Positions 44,882-55,934 are shown, counted from the stretch's first letter. The stretch is 64,000 nt of DNA from Pelagerythrobacter marensis (GCF_036700095.1 NZ_CP144918.1:373001-437000), one strand, 5' to 3'. Numbers and translations: made by a program. Notes: generated by a model from the sequence alone, not told the origin.

Positions 44882-44955
44882 GCGGTTTTTCGCACGACGC
44901 GATTTTTCCGGGGCGAACCGCCCCAGCCGACAAGATCTATCTGGAGTGAAACATC

Positions 44956-45336
44956 ATGGCCGATATCGCCAAGCTGGTTGAAGAACTTTCGAAACTGACC
45001 GTCCTCGAGGCGGCCGAACTCGCCAAGGCGCTGGAAGAAGAGTGGGGCGTTTCCGCCGCCGCTGCCGTCGCCGTTGCCGGCCCCGCCGCGGGTGGCGGCG
45101 ACGGTGCTGCCGCTGCCGAGGAAAAGGACGAATTCGACGTCGTCCTCACCGGCGACGGTGGCAAGAAGATTCAGGTCATCAAGGAAGTCCGCGCCATCAC
45201 CGGCCTGGGCCTGACCGAGGCGAAGGCCCTGGTCGAAGGCGCGCCCAAGCCGCTGAAGGAAGGCGTGAACAAGGCCGAAGCCGAAGAAATCAAGGGCAAG
45301 ATCGAAGCCGCCGGCGGCACGGTCGAACTCAAGTAA
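44956..45336 (+). CDS. rplL: ribosomal protein L7/L12 (bL12)
   Basis: The product is 126 residues: an N-terminal dimerisation helix region ([20 protein letters not shown]), an Ala/Gly hinge (about 35-55), and the C-terminal domain with [20 protein letters not shown]. It recruits translation factors to the ribosome. GGAG precedes the ATG. A terminator follows, so rpoB is not downstream. Confidence 0.98.
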   Translation: MADIAKLVEELSKLTVLEAAELAKALEEEWGVSAAAAVAVAGPAAGGGDGAAAAEEKDEFDVVLTGDGGKKIQVIKEVRAITGLGLTEAKALVEGAPKPLKEGVNKAEAEEIKGKIEAAGGTVELK

Positions 45337-45361
45337 GGCTTTCCGCCACCGAGTATATGCG

Positions 45362-45391
45362 AAGGGCGGTGCCGCAAGGTGCCGCCCTTTT
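45362..45391 (+). terminator. rplL terminator
   Basis: AAGGGCGG pairs with CCGCCCTT, with inner G-C pairs GCC/GGT around GCAA, followed by TTC. It begins 25 bases after the rplL stop and ends the rplJL unit before the leftward cytochrome gene. Confidence 0.8.
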
Positions 45392-45434
45392 CATATCGGT
45401 TTCCGGCAACGGCCGCCGGGCCGGCCGAAACCGT

Positions 45435-45857
45435 TCAGAGCGTTTGGAGATAGGCGACGATCGCGGCGCGCTCCTCCGCCGAGCGGACCCCGGCAAAGGC
45501 CATCTTGGTCCCCGGGACCACCCCGCGCGGATCGGCGAGATAGGCATCGAGCGTCTCGGCGTCCCAGACCAGACCCGAATGGCGCAGCGCCTTGCTGTAG
45601 GCATAAGTGGCTTCGTGCCCGGCAGGGGCGCCGTATACCCCGGCCAGCGATGGCCCGACACCGTTGCGGCCGGGCGCCGTCTGGTGGCAAGTGGCGCATC
45701 GCGCGAAGGCGGAAGGGCGGCCGCCCCCGTCCGCTCCCATTTCGGCCACGCGCGGCGCCTGCTTCGTTCCGTCCCGCTCGCCCGCCCGATCGCCGGCGCC
45801 GCAACCTGCCAGCGCCAGCGCCATTGTCATCAGTGTGCAATTCCAGCCGGCTTTCAT
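45435..45857 (-). CDS. class I c-type cytochrome, lipoprotein
   Basis: The product is 140 residues with a lipoprotein signal (MALALAGCGAG, Cys19) and one heme site C54-A-T-C-H58. The sixth ligand is likely Met119 in GTKMAFAG. The domain ends ERAAIVAYLQTL, as in cytochrome c2-like proteins. It would carry electrons at the periplasmic membrane face. It is divergent from the MATE gene and convergent with rplL. Confidence 0.88.
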   Translation of the reverse strand: MKAGWNCTLMTMALALAGCGAGDRAGERDGTKQAPRVAEMGADGGGRPSAFARCATCHQTAPGRNGVGPSLAGVYGAPAGHEATYAYSKALRHSGLVWDAETLDAYLADPRGVVPGTKMAFAGVRSAEERAAIVAYLQTL

Positions 45858-45990
45858 GGCCGTGCGTCATGCCGCGCAGGCCCGCTGTGCGCAAGCTGTG
45901 GCCGCATGGCCGCACCCTCCCATCGAAGGCGGCCGGCGGCGGAAATTTCGCTTTCCCCCGCCACCCGCCGACCCTAACCGGGACGGCTTT

Positions 45991-47400
45991 ATGTCCGACG
46001 CACGCATCCTCCCGGCCCCGTCCCCCCACCCCTGGCGGACCGAAATGACGGCCACCTTCAAGCTGGCCTGGCCGCTTGCGCTCGCCAACCTGCTGCAGAT
46101 GCTGACTTATGCAGTCGACGTGATCTTCATCGCGCGCCTGGGGGACGCGCCGCTGGCGGCATCGGCGATCGCGGTTGCCGTGTTCGGCCTGGTGCTCTGG
46201 GCCCTGTCGGGGCTGACAGGCGCGGTCGCTCCCCTGATCGCGGAAGAGCTGGGCGCGCGCGCACCGGCGCTGCGTCCGGTCCGCCGGGCGACGCGCATGG
46301 CGCTGTGGCTCGCGGTGCTGAGCGGGGCCGCCGGCATGGGCCTGTGCCTGCTGCTCGAACCGATCATGCGCGCCACGGGCCAGCAGGAAGAGATCATCGC
46401 GCTGGCCACGGCCTACAACCTGATGATCGTCTGGTCGCTGATCCCGATGCTGATCAACAACGTCCTGCGAAACTTCGTCTCGGCGCTCGGCCGGCCGGTG
46501 TTCGCGACCGCGATCACGGCGGCCGGGATCGCGGTCAACGCATTGGCCAACTATGCCTTCATCTTCGGCAATCTGGGCGCGCCCGAACTGGGCCTGCGCG
46601 GCGCGGCGGTGGCGACGATCGTCACCGGCGTGACCACGATGCTCGCCTATATCCTCGCCATCCGGCTCGATCCGCGGCTGCACCGCTATCGCATCTTCGG
46701 GTTCTGGTGGCGCGTCGACATGCAGCGGTTGATGCAGATCGTGCGCCTGGGAACACCGATCGCGCTGACCGTCACTGCCGAGGGAGGGATTTTCGGCGGC
46801 GCGGCCTTCATGATGGGCAATATCGGCACCTCGCAACTGGCGGCGCACACCGTTGCGCTGCAGATCGCGGCGCTGGCTTTCCAGGTGCCGTTCGGAATCG
46901 GCCAGGCGGCGACGATCCGCGTCGGCTATTTCTTCGGCGCGCGCGACCGGGCCGGGATAATGCGCGCCGGCTGGACGGCTATTGCGATGGGCACCGGCTT
47001 CATGGCGGTCACGGCCACGGCGATGATCGTCATCCCCATGCCGCTGCTGGCGATATACGTCGATCCCTGGGCGCCCGAAAATGCGGTGCTGGTCGCATTC
47101 GCGCTGCGATATCTGGTGATCGCCGCCGCTTTTCAGCTGTTCGACGGAATCCAGGCCGTCGCGGCCGGGGCGCTGCGCGGCCTGCAGGATACGCGCATAC
47201 CGATGTGGATCGCGATCTTCAGCTACTGGGTTCCGGGCATGGGAGCGTCTCTCCTCCTCGGCTTCGCCACGCCGCTGCAGGGGCGCGGCGTGTGGCTGGG
47301 CCTCGCCATCGGGCTGACGGTCGCCGCGGCGCTGCTGGTCTGGCGCTGGCGGCGGCGCGACGCGCTGGGCCTGACCCTGCGACAAGTCGCACCCGCCTGA
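45991..47400 (+). CDS. MATE family efflux transporter (NorM-like)
   Basis: The product is 469 residues with about 12 membrane segments. FKLAWPLALANLLQMLTYAV, LRNFVSALGRPVFA and LRGLQDTRIPMW are typical MATE positions. Such proteins export cationic drugs or dyes in exchange for sodium or protons. The ATG at 45991 is taken; a longer frame from 45607 reads non-conserved sequence opposite the cytochrome gene. A possible terminator follows. Confidence 0.9.
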   Translation: MSDARILPAPSPHPWRTEMTATFKLAWPLALANLLQMLTYAVDVIFIARLGDAPLAASAIAVAVFGLVLWALSGLTGAVAPLIAEELGARAPALRPVRRATRMALWLAVLSGAAGMGLCLLLEPIMRATGQQEEIIALATAYNLMIVWSLIPMLINNVLRNFVSALGRPVFATAITAAGIAVNALANYAFIFGNLGAPELGLRGAAVATIVTGVTTMLAYILAIRLDPRLHRYRIFGFWWRVDMQRLMQIVRLGTPIALTVTAEGGIFGGAAFMMGNIGTSQLAAHTVALQIAALAFQVPFGIGQAATIRVGYFFGARDRAGIMRAGWTAIAMGTGFMAVTATAMIVIPMPLLAIYVDPWAPENAVLVAFALRYLVIAAAFQLFDGIQAVAAGALRGLQDTRIPMWIAIFSYWVPGMGASLLLGFATPLQGRGVWLGLAIGLTVAAALLVWRWRRRDALGLTLRQVAPA

Positions 47401-47410
47401 CCGGCCGGAA

Positions 47411-47437
47411 ACGCCCGCCCGGCGGCGCGTTTTTTTG
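47411..47437 (+). terminator. terminator after the MATE gene
   Basis: ACGCCCGCC and GGCGGCGCGT form an imperfect G+C-rich stem followed by a run of seven T. It stands about ten bases after the stop and before the groES promoter. Confidence 0.65.
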
Positions 47438-47449
47438 CCGGGGCGCCTG

Positions 47450-47478
47450 TTGACTCGTGCAGGCCCCACACACATATG
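47450..47478 (+). promoter_or_regulatory. groES-groEL promoter
   Basis: TTGACT (47450-47455), 17 bases, CATATG (47473-47478). It fits a housekeeping promoter. Transcription would begin near 47485, at the first base of the CIRCE element. Confidence 0.65.
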
Positions 47479-47485
47479 CGGCGCG

Positions 47486-47512
47486 CTGGCACTCTCGGGT
47501 CGAGAGTGCCAG
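47486..47512 (+). promoter_or_regulatory. CIRCE element (HrcA operator)
   Basis: CTGGCACTC, nine bases, GAGTGCCAG. This is the CIRCE inverted repeat with the usual nine-base gap, changed at the outer bases only (GG/CC for the usual AG/CT). HrcA binding here would repress groES-groEL until heat or misfolding stress. Confidence 0.92.
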
Positions 47513-47550
47513 ACCAGATCATCCACTCTTAACTAGAAGAGGTCACACCA

Positions 47551-47838
47551 ATGGCATTTCGTCCGCTGCACGACCGTGTCCTGGTCCGTCGCATCGAAGC
47601 CGAAGAGAAGACCGCCGGGGGCATCATCATCCCCGACAGCGCCAAGGAAAAGCCGAGCGAAGGCGAAGTTATCGCCGTCGGTTCCGGGGCCAAGGCCGAA
47701 GACGGGACGGTCACCCCGCTCGACGTGAAGGCCGGCGATCGCGTCCTGTTTGGCAAGTGGTCCGGCACCGAGGTCAAGCTCGATGGCGAAGACCTGCTGA
47801 TCATGAAGGAAAGCGACATCATGGGGATCATCGGCTGA
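47551..47838 (+). CDS. groES: co-chaperonin GroES
   Basis: The product is 95 residues: [20 protein letters not shown], the mobile loop [13 protein letters not shown], and the C-terminal [14 protein letters not shown]-type ending. It caps GroEL during folding. It lies 60 bases before groEL in one operon under CIRCE. AGAAGAGG precedes the ATG. Confidence 0.97.
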   Translation: MAFRPLHDRVLVRRIEAEEKTAGGIIIPDSAKEKPSEGEVIAVGSGAKAEDGTVTPLDVKAGDRVLFGKWSGTEVKLDGEDLLIMKESDIMGIIG

Positions 47839-49542
<1,704 letters not shown>

Positions 49543-49599
49543 AAGCCGCGCAGACTGCCGGCTCCCGCCCGCCGCGCGGGAGCTTGCAAAGAACCGGGG

Positions 49600-49632
49600 A
49601 CGGCCCGGCGGAGCGATCCGCCGGGCCGTTTT
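49600..49632 (+). terminator. groEL terminator
   Basis: A perfect 13-base stem ACGGCCCGGCGGA/TCCGCCGGGCCGT with a GCGA tetraloop, followed by TTTCG. A weaker hairpin (GCTCCCGC/GCGGGAGC) lies just upstream at 49561-49583. Confidence 0.88.
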
Positions 49633-49759
49633 CGTTGTCGGGCACGATCGCGGGCGGACATCGTTGAGCGGGGGAAGCGATCATCACGACGGGCGGGCCC
49701 GCCCCGATCGCGCCCCGATTATGCGCGGCGCGGGCACTCGCCGGAAAGGCGCGACCTTG

Positions 49760-51724
49760 ATGAGCTACGAGAAGCAACGCGAAGCCATGGTGCAGCGGCA
49801 GATCCGTGCCCGCGGCATTACCGGCGAAGCGATCCTGCGGGCATTCGGCGAAGTGCCGCGCGAACGGTTCGTGCCCGCGGACATGGCCGAATTCGCCTAT
49901 GAAGACGGCCCGCTGCCGATTGGCGAGGGGCAGACGATCTCGCAGCCCTATATCGTCGCCAGCATGATCGACGCGGCGGCGATCGGGCCGGACGACCGGG
50001 TGCTCGAAGTGGGCGCAGGCTCGGGCTATGCGGCCGCGGTCCTGTCGCGGATCGCACGGCAGGTTTTCGCCGTCGAACGCCATGCGATCCTCGCCCGGCA
50101 GGCGCGCGAGCGGGTCGAGGCGCTCGGCTACGACAACCTGGAGATCGTTGCCGGCGACGGGATGGACGGCCTTCCCCACGAAGCGCCGTTCGATGCGATC
50201 CTGGTTGCCGCGCGCAGCGACGAAGTGCCCCAGGCCCTGAAACGCCAGCTGGCGAAAGGCGGCAGGCTGGTCATACCCGTCGGGGGCGAAGACATGCAGC
50301 AGCTACGCCACGTACTGCGCACGGGGGAGGAGTCCTGGGAAAGCCACGACATCGCGCCCGTGCGCTTCGTGCCCCTGCTGCCCGGCGCCGTGCCGGAGGA
50401 CGGCGCACCCGCCGCCAGCAACCATCGGCCCGCGCGTGCGAAGACCCTGCCCGAGTCGATCGCCGATGCCGCAATCCCGCTCGGCGATATCGGCGACGAT
50501 TCCTTCGCGGCGGCTTTCGACCGCTTTGCCGACCGGCGCGTGGTCATGCTGGGAGAATGCAGCCACGGCACGCACGAGTTCTACGCCGCGCGCGCCGCGA
50601 TCACGCGCCGCCTGGTGGAACGGCACGGTTTCACCGTGGTCGCGGTGGAAGGCGACTGGCCCGATGCCGCGGCTTACGACCGCTATATTCGCGGGCTACC
50701 GCAGCGCGAGGGTGCGCCACGGCCCTTCCGGCGCTTCCCCACATGGATGTGGCGCAACACGGTCATGCCCGGTTTCCTGGGCGATCTGAGGGCGATCAAC
50801 AAGCGGCGGGGCGAGAACGACCGGGTCGGTTTCTACGGTCTCGACATCTACAACATGTCCGGTTCGATCGCGGCAGTGCTCGCCTATCTCGACGAGCACG
50901 ATCCCGAAGCCGCCGCCATTGCCCGCGAACGCTACGGCTGCCTCACCCCGTGGCAGGCCGATCCCGCGACTTACGGCCGAGCGGCGCTGCGCAAGGGCTA
51001 TGCCGAGTGCGAGCAGCCGGTCGTCGCGCAGTGCCGGGAACTGCTGAAACGGGCGCTGGAACAGGATGGCGAAAGTTTCGGCGCGGCGATGAACGCGCGC
51101 CTGGTGACAGCGGCGGAGCGCTATTACCGCATCATGTACTACGGCGGCGCCGAAAGCTGGAACCTGCGCGACAGCCATATGGCCGAAACGCTCGACCACC
51201 TGCTCGAGGCGCGCGGGCCCGGTGCCAGGGCGGTGGTCTGGGCCCACAACAGCCATATCGGCGACGCACGCGCGAGCGAGATGGGCTCGGTCCGGGGCGA
51301 GCACAATCTCGGCCAGCTCATCCGCGAGCGATGGGGGAAGGAAGCGGCCCTGATCGGCTTCGGAACCCATGCGGGCACCGTCTCCGCCGCCGACGACTGG
51401 GACGGGGAGCGTGCGACCAAACGCGTCCGCCCCTCGCGCCGCGACAGCTACGAGCGGCTGTGCCACGACAGCGGCGTGGCGCGTTTCCTGCTCGACCTGT
51501 CGAGCGATCCCGCGCTGGCCCGGCGCCTGGCGGAGCCGCGGCTCGAACGGTTCATCGGAGTGATCTACCGGCCCGAAACCGAACGCTGGAGCCACTACAG
51601 CGAAGCCGCCTTGGCCGGACAGTTCGACGCCTACGTCTGGTTCGACGAGACGCGCGCGCTCGAACCGCTCGCGCCGCACGAACCCCACGATCGCGGGCCG
51701 CAAACCTGGCCGTTCGGGGTTTAG
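49760..51724 (+). CDS. fusion of protein-L-isoaspartate methyltransferase and erythromycin esterase-like domain
   Basis: The product is 654 residues. Residues 1-215 are a complete isoaspartyl methyltransferase (PCMT): IGEGQTISQPYIVASMIDAA and the SAM motif VLEVGAGSGYAAAVLS near residue 80. PCMT methylates damaged aspartyl residues so they can reset. Residues about 240-650 are an erythromycin-esterase-like domain: LGECSHGTHEFY (about 263), VEGDWPDA and VWAHNSHIGDA hold the conserved Glu and His residues. Such domains open macrolide rings in Ere enzymes, but most members have other, unknown roles. The ATG at 49760 begins the PCMT fold. It follows groEL and stands alone. Confidence 0.88.
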   Translation: MSYEKQREAMVQRQIRARGITGEAILRAFGEVPRERFVPADMAEFAYEDGPLPIGEGQTISQPYIVASMIDAAAIGPDDRVLEVGAGSGYAAAVLSRIARQVFAVERHAILARQARERVEALGYDNLEIVAGDGMDGLPHEAPFDAILVAARSDEVPQALKRQLAKGGRLVIPVGGEDMQQLRHVLRTGEESWESHDIAPVRFVPLLPGAVPEDGAPAASNHRPARAKTLPESIADAAIPLGDIGDDSFAAAFDRFADRRVVMLGECSHGTHEFYAARAAITRRLVERHGFTVVAVEGDWPDAAAYDRYIRGLPQREGAPRPFRRFPTWMWRNTVMPGFLGDLRAINKRRGENDRVGFYGLDIYNMSGSIAAVLAYLDEHDPEAAAIARERYGCLTPWQADPATYGRAALRKGYAECEQPVVAQCRELLKRALEQDGESFGAAMNARLVTAAERYYRIMYYGGAESWNLRDSHMAETLDHLLEARGPGARAVVWAHNSHIGDARASEMGSVRGEHNLGQLIRERWGKEAALIGFGTHAGTVSAADDWDGERATKRVRPSRRDSYERLCHDSGVARFLLDLSSDPALARRLAEPRLERFIGVIYRPETERWSHYSEAALAGQFDAYVWFDETRALEPLAPHEPHDRGPQTWPFGV

Positions 51725-51785
51725 AGCCGCTTTCGGCAAGGCTGAAGCGGTGCCGGCCCGATGAAAACGAGCCTGCCCTTGCCCG

Positions 51786-54011
51786 TCAGCCCCCTTGGCG
51801 GCTTGCCTCCGCCGCGGCGACGGCTTCGGCCGGCCAGGTCACTTGCGTCTGCGTCTGCGGATTGAAGACATCGCCCGGATACTGCGCCGCGGCCGCGGCG
51901 GCGATTTCGGCTTCGGTCAGGAACTCGCTCGGTTCCAGCGCGAAAACGTCGAGCCCGCGGGTGATCTCGGTCGCGTAGATCCGGCCCCTGTACCAATAGG
52001 CCGACCAGTATCCGCCGGTGACCAGCTGATCCTTGTCCACCGGGCCGCGATCGAAATAGGCGATTTCGATCGGATTTTCGGCATCGGTGAAGTCGATCAC
52101 GCTGATCCCACCCTGGTACCAGGCCTGCACGAAAATATCGCGCCCGGGCACCGGAATGATCGAGCCGTTGTGCGCGACGCAGTTCTCCTTGTCGGTCTGC
52201 GGGGCCGGCAGCTTGTAGAGGCTGCGGAAGGCGAGCTTGCCGTCCTCGATCGCGTAGATCGCGTTCGCGCCCCAGTTGCGCGGATCGCCCGCCTGGCAGC
52301 GCGGCCGGCCACCGCCGCCCCATTCGTCGGTGAACAAGACCTTCGTTCCATCGTTGTTGAACGTCGCCGAATGCCAGTAGGCGAAACCCTTGTCGGTCAC
52401 GTCGTCGATCCGCACCGGCTTGAGCGGGTCGGAGATGTCGAGGATGATCCCGTTGCCCGAACAGGCGCCGGCGGCGATGTTCTTCGCCGGAAACACCGTG
52501 ATGTCGTGGCACTGGTCGGTCCGGCTGGTCTTCTGCGTGCCTTCGCCATGGTCGCCGCCGCGCCAGAGACCGGCGATCCGGCCGTCGCTGGCGAAAACGC
52601 GGGGGCGGTCGACGATGCGCGCCGCTGCCGGGTTGGCCATCGGGATTTCGATCACGTCGATGGAAAACAGCGCGGTATCGTCGCCGGCCGTGTCGCTGCA
52701 CCCCTCCAGCTCGTCCTCCTCGCGCACATAGGACGTGCCCGAATTGTACACCACGATCCGATCGTCGTCGGCCGCCACGATCGAGTGCGTGTGGCTGCCG
52801 CGGCAGGTCTGCACCTGGCCGACCTGAACGGGGCGGGTTATGTCGGCGATGTCGAAAATGCGCAGGCCCCGGAAGCGCTCGGGACTGGTGCGGCCGTCGA
52901 CCCCCTGCAACCCGCAGTCGACCCGCCCGCGGCTGTCCTCGACGCTCATGATCAGCAGGTCGCCGACGATGGAAACGTCGCCCTGCCCGCCCGGGCAGAC
53001 GGTCGAGCTGACCAGCTGCGGCACGCCGTCCTCGCCCAGGCGATAGGCGTTGAACCCGTGATAGTTGCCGGCGACGAGCAGGTCGCCGGAAAAGGCCATG
53101 TCGGTATTGGCGAACGAGAGCAGCGATCCGCGCTCGCCGAACTGCGGCTTGTCGTCCTCTTCGTCCGCGGCGCCGCCGTCCTCGCCCGCGGTCCGATCGG
53201 CGTGCCCCTCGTGCGCGGAATCGCCGTCCTTTTCGGGCTTGAGCGGGCGCAGCTGGGCCGGGTTTTCCGGGTCGAAGAAGCCCGGCGGCTTGGGCAGGGC
53301 GGCCACCAGGCGCAAATTGCCGATCGCTTCCCCCGCGTCGCGCAAGCCGGGGGCCAGCGCCACCCGCGGATCGTCGGACAGCCCGGCGAGCACCGCGTTC
53401 ATACGGTCGATTTCGGCCTGCTGATCGCTCACCACGTCGTTGGTGAACTCGAACAGGACCGGCTCGTAGGCGGTGCCGGGCTGCTCATGCAGCTCTTCGA
53501 CCATGTCGATGGCGCCCCTGTGGTGCGGGATCATCAGTTGCAGGAACAGCCGGTCGAAGGCCGTGCCGCGCGAATCGGCGAGCTGCGCCATCTGCTCGGG
53601 CGTTGCCATGCCTCTCATCGCCTCATGCCGGTGCGCGTGGCCCATCCCCGCCATCGCGATATCCTGGCCCCGCTCGCGCAGCCATTCGGTCATGAAGCCG
53701 ATCTCGTCCTTCTGGCTGGCGTCGATGCGGCCGGCAATCGCCACGATGTCGGGATTGTTGGTCCGCTCCTCCACCAGCGCGGCCATGTCGACGGCCTGCC
53801 GGTGGTGAACGATCATGGCCTGCATGAAGGCCACGTCGGCCGGCGAGAAGGCCGTATTGGCAAGGCGCGTCGCCTCGTCCGCGGCAAGCGTGCGGGTCGG
53901 CTGCCCGGGCGCACCGGGCTGGAGGATCGGCACGTCCTGCGCGGCAAGGGCGCTCGTCCCGGCGAGCAGGCCTGCGGCAAGCGACAGGCGGGCGAAACGG
54001 CGTGCGATCAT
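51786..54011 (-). CDS. exported fusion of DUF305 and LVIVD-repeat beta-propeller
   Basis: The product is 741 residues with a signal peptide (about 1-24). Residues about 50-200 are a DUF305 domain with two His-His helices (MIVHHRQAVDMA, MIPHHRGAIDMV), a family linked to metal (often copper) binding. An acidic linker (EGHADRTAGEDGG, EEDDKPQ) follows. The rest carries LVIVD-type repeats such as LRIFDIADITRPVQVGQV and ILDISDPLKPVRI, expected to form a propeller with several Cys pairs. Function is unknown. The ATG at 54011 follows GAGGGGG. Confidence 0.82.
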   Translation of the reverse strand: MIARRFARLSLAAGLLAGTSALAAQDVPILQPGAPGQPTRTLAADEATRLANTAFSPADVAFMQAMIVHHRQAVDMAALVEERTNNPDIVAIAGRIDASQKDEIGFMTEWLRERGQDIAMAGMGHAHRHEAMRGMATPEQMAQLADSRGTAFDRLFLQLMIPHHRGAIDMVEELHEQPGTAYEPVLFEFTNDVVSDQQAEIDRMNAVLAGLSDDPRVALAPGLRDAGEAIGNLRLVAALPKPPGFFDPENPAQLRPLKPEKDGDSAHEGHADRTAGEDGGAADEEDDKPQFGERGSLLSFANTDMAFSGDLLVAGNYHGFNAYRLGEDGVPQLVSSTVCPGGQGDVSIVGDLLIMSVEDSRGRVDCGLQGVDGRTSPERFRGLRIFDIADITRPVQVGQVQTCRGSHTHSIVAADDDRIVVYNSGTSYVREEDELEGCSDTAGDDTALFSIDVIEIPMANPAAARIVDRPRVFASDGRIAGLWRGGDHGEGTQKTSRTDQCHDITVFPAKNIAAGACSGNGIILDISDPLKPVRIDDVTDKGFAYWHSATFNNDGTKVLFTDEWGGGGRPRCQAGDPRNWGANAIYAIEDGKLAFRSLYKLPAPQTDKENCVAHNGSIIPVPGRDIFVQAWYQGGISVIDFTDAENPIEIAYFDRGPVDKDQLVTGGYWSAYWYRGRIYATEITRGLDVFALEPSEFLTEAEIAAAAAAQYPGDVFNPQTQTQVTWPAEAVAAAEASRQGG

Positions 54012-54210
54012 GGTAGGCGTCCCCCTCGAACAGTTCACGGCGGAAAATGGGGACTATCGCGACGCGCAAGTCAATACGACGCTCGTCGAGCGGCATTGGC
54101 CGTTCGTCGCGCCTGCGCTTCGCTCGGCGCGGCAGGCGGCGCGCGGCGCGCGGCGCGCAACATTTTCTCCGCTGGACCGTTGAATGGCCGGACAACGAGG
54201 AGGAAAACGC

Positions 54211-54618
54211 ATGAAATTGCCGCACAACGCTCACGTCGCGCTGGTCGACGGGACCACTTTCGTCGTCATGCAGAACAAGGGCAAGCCGTTCGAGCCGGAG
54301 TTGGAGACGGTCGCCAAGCCCGAGTTGTCGACGACCAACTTCAGCGCCGGGGTGCGCCATCAGGACCCCGTCAGCCAGCAGCAGGGGCGTACCGATCTCA
54401 ACGAACTGGCCCACGGCGCCGCGGCTGCGGAGTGGCTCAATGCCCGCGCCATCGCCGACGAGATCGATCGGGTGCTGGTGATTGCCGATCCCAAGACGCT
54501 GGGCGAAATGCGCCGCCACTATCACACCGAACTGGAAAAGCGGCTGGTCGGCGAAATTGCGAAAACCATGACCGGCGAGACGAGCACGCGGATCGCGGAG
54601 GCAATCGCCGCCGCCTGA
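54211..54618 (+). CDS. host attachment family protein
   Basis: The product is 135 residues: VALVDGTTFVVMQNKGKPFEP near the start and LVIADPKTLGEMRRHYH in the second half mark the family named after an Agrobacterium attachment gene; the fold is related to bacterial eRF1-like (baeRF) domains. The name reflects an old phenotype and the true role may concern translation. AGGAGG lies nine bases before the ATG at 54211. It is divergent from the DUF305 fusion gene. Confidence 0.82.
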   Translation: MKLPHNAHVALVDGTTFVVMQNKGKPFEPELETVAKPELSTTNFSAGVRHQDPVSQQQGRTDLNELAHGAAAAEWLNARAIADEIDRVLVIADPKTLGEMRRHYHTELEKRLVGEIAKTMTGETSTRIAEAIAAA

Positions 54619-54733
54619 CAGGTTTCAGCCGGTGTTCATCGCTGTCGCGCCACCACTCGTCGCCGCCCCGCTTGCCGGCACGAATTCGTACCCGTTAAGT
54701 TGTTGCAAACCAAGGGAGGGTTACGACAGCCGC

Positions 54734-55786
54734 ATGGCATTGGGATCGCACATCACGAAAACGCTGACGGGACTGGCCGCCGCGCTCGCGCTCGGTCTCA
54801 CCGCTTTTCAGCCGGCGCAGGCGCAGACGGCGGACTTCAACGCGATGTTCGACAGCGTCCTGGGCACGGAAGCGCGGGCACCGCAGACGTTCGAGGCGGT
54901 GTACCAATCCGGTTTCGAGCAACGCCTCGCCCAGGCGGCCGACGGGTCCGACGGCCGCATCGGCGTTTCCGTGCTCGACCTGGCCACGGGGCAGGAGTTC
55001 TCGATCCTCGGCGATCAGCGGTTCCCGATGGCGAGCACCAGCAAGATCGCGATCGCCGCCACTTTCATGGAAGGGGTCGAGCAGGGCCGCTGGAGCCTTT
55101 CGAGCGAGTTTCCACTGCTCATCCCCGTCCGGTCCGAACCGTTTTCGAGCCCGAAGGCGCCGGTCAGGCGCGGCCGGCACCTGCCGGCCAGCGAACTGAT
55201 AGAACTGATGATCACGCGGTCGAGCAATCCGGCAACCGACGCCCTGCTCGCCGCAGTGGGCGGCCCGGCCGCAGTCAACGACTGGATGCGCCGCGCCGGG
55301 ATCGAGGATTTCCAGCTGACCCGCGACATCGCCACGCTGGTGCGCGACGATGGCGAAATCGATCCGGCGGCGGCGATCGACCTGCGCGACAGCGCCACGC
55401 CGCGGGCGATGACCAGGCTTCTGGCCGGACTTTACCAGGGCCGCTGGCTTTCGCCCGCCAGCCGCGCCGTCATCATCGGTGCGATGGAACGGTGCCGGAC
55501 GGGCAAGCGCCGGATTCCCGCGCTCCTGCCGGCCGGAGTCACCGTGGCGCACAAGACCGGGTCGCTCAACAATACGTCCAGCGACATCGGCATCATCAAC
55601 ACCCCGGACGGGCGCGCGTTCGCGGTCGCGATCTACGTGACGGGCCAGGGGAGCCGGTCGGCGCGCGAGAACCGCATCGCCCGGATCGCCCGCGCCGCCT
55701 ATGCCGGGTACGACAATCCCGGCGGCGTCACCTGGGCGGAAGCCGTCTATGCCAATGCCCGCGAAGGCACGGCCGCCAGCCCCTGA
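54734..55786 (+). CDS. class A beta-lactamase-like serine hydrolase, exported
   Basis: The product is 350 residues with a Sec signal peptide (about 1-31, after AQA). The SxxK motif is S101-T-S-K104, the SxN motif S163-S-N165, and KTG is K274-T-G. These are the penicillin-recognising serine motifs. The class A Glu166 is not evident: the expected place reads RDIATL, with an Asp near 198. It may be a peptidase or esterase rather than a true beta-lactamase. The ATG at 54734 is used because the signal peptide begins there, with GGGAGGG upstream. A terminator follows. Confidence 0.8.
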   Translation: MALGSHITKTLTGLAAALALGLTAFQPAQAQTADFNAMFDSVLGTEARAPQTFEAVYQSGFEQRLAQAADGSDGRIGVSVLDLATGQEFSILGDQRFPMASTSKIAIAATFMEGVEQGRWSLSSEFPLLIPVRSEPFSSPKAPVRRGRHLPASELIELMITRSSNPATDALLAAVGGPAAVNDWMRRAGIEDFQLTRDIATLVRDDGEIDPAAAIDLRDSATPRAMTRLLAGLYQGRWLSPASRAVIIGAMERCRTGKRRIPALLPAGVTVAHKTGSLNNTSSDIGIINTPDGRAFAVAIYVTGQGSRSARENRIARIARAAYAGYDNPGGVTWAEAVYANAREGTAASP

Positions 55787-55878
55787 ACCCGGCCCCTGAA
55801 CATCGTCCTGTTCGCAGGCCCCGGGGCGCAGGCGGACAGGCCGGGCATCGCGCACGCAAAGCGAACAAAGAGAAGGAG

Positions 55879-55916
55879 AAAGGGCGGCGCCTCGCGGCAC
55901 CGCCCTTCCCTTTTTC
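55879..55916 (+). terminator. terminator after the serine hydrolase
   Basis: AAGGGCGG and CCGCCCTT with inner GCC/GGC pairs form a strong stem, followed by CCCTTTTTC. It lies between convergent genes and could serve mainly the rightward one. Confidence 0.8.
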
Positions 55917-55934
55917 GCCAGGCGAAAGCGAAGA

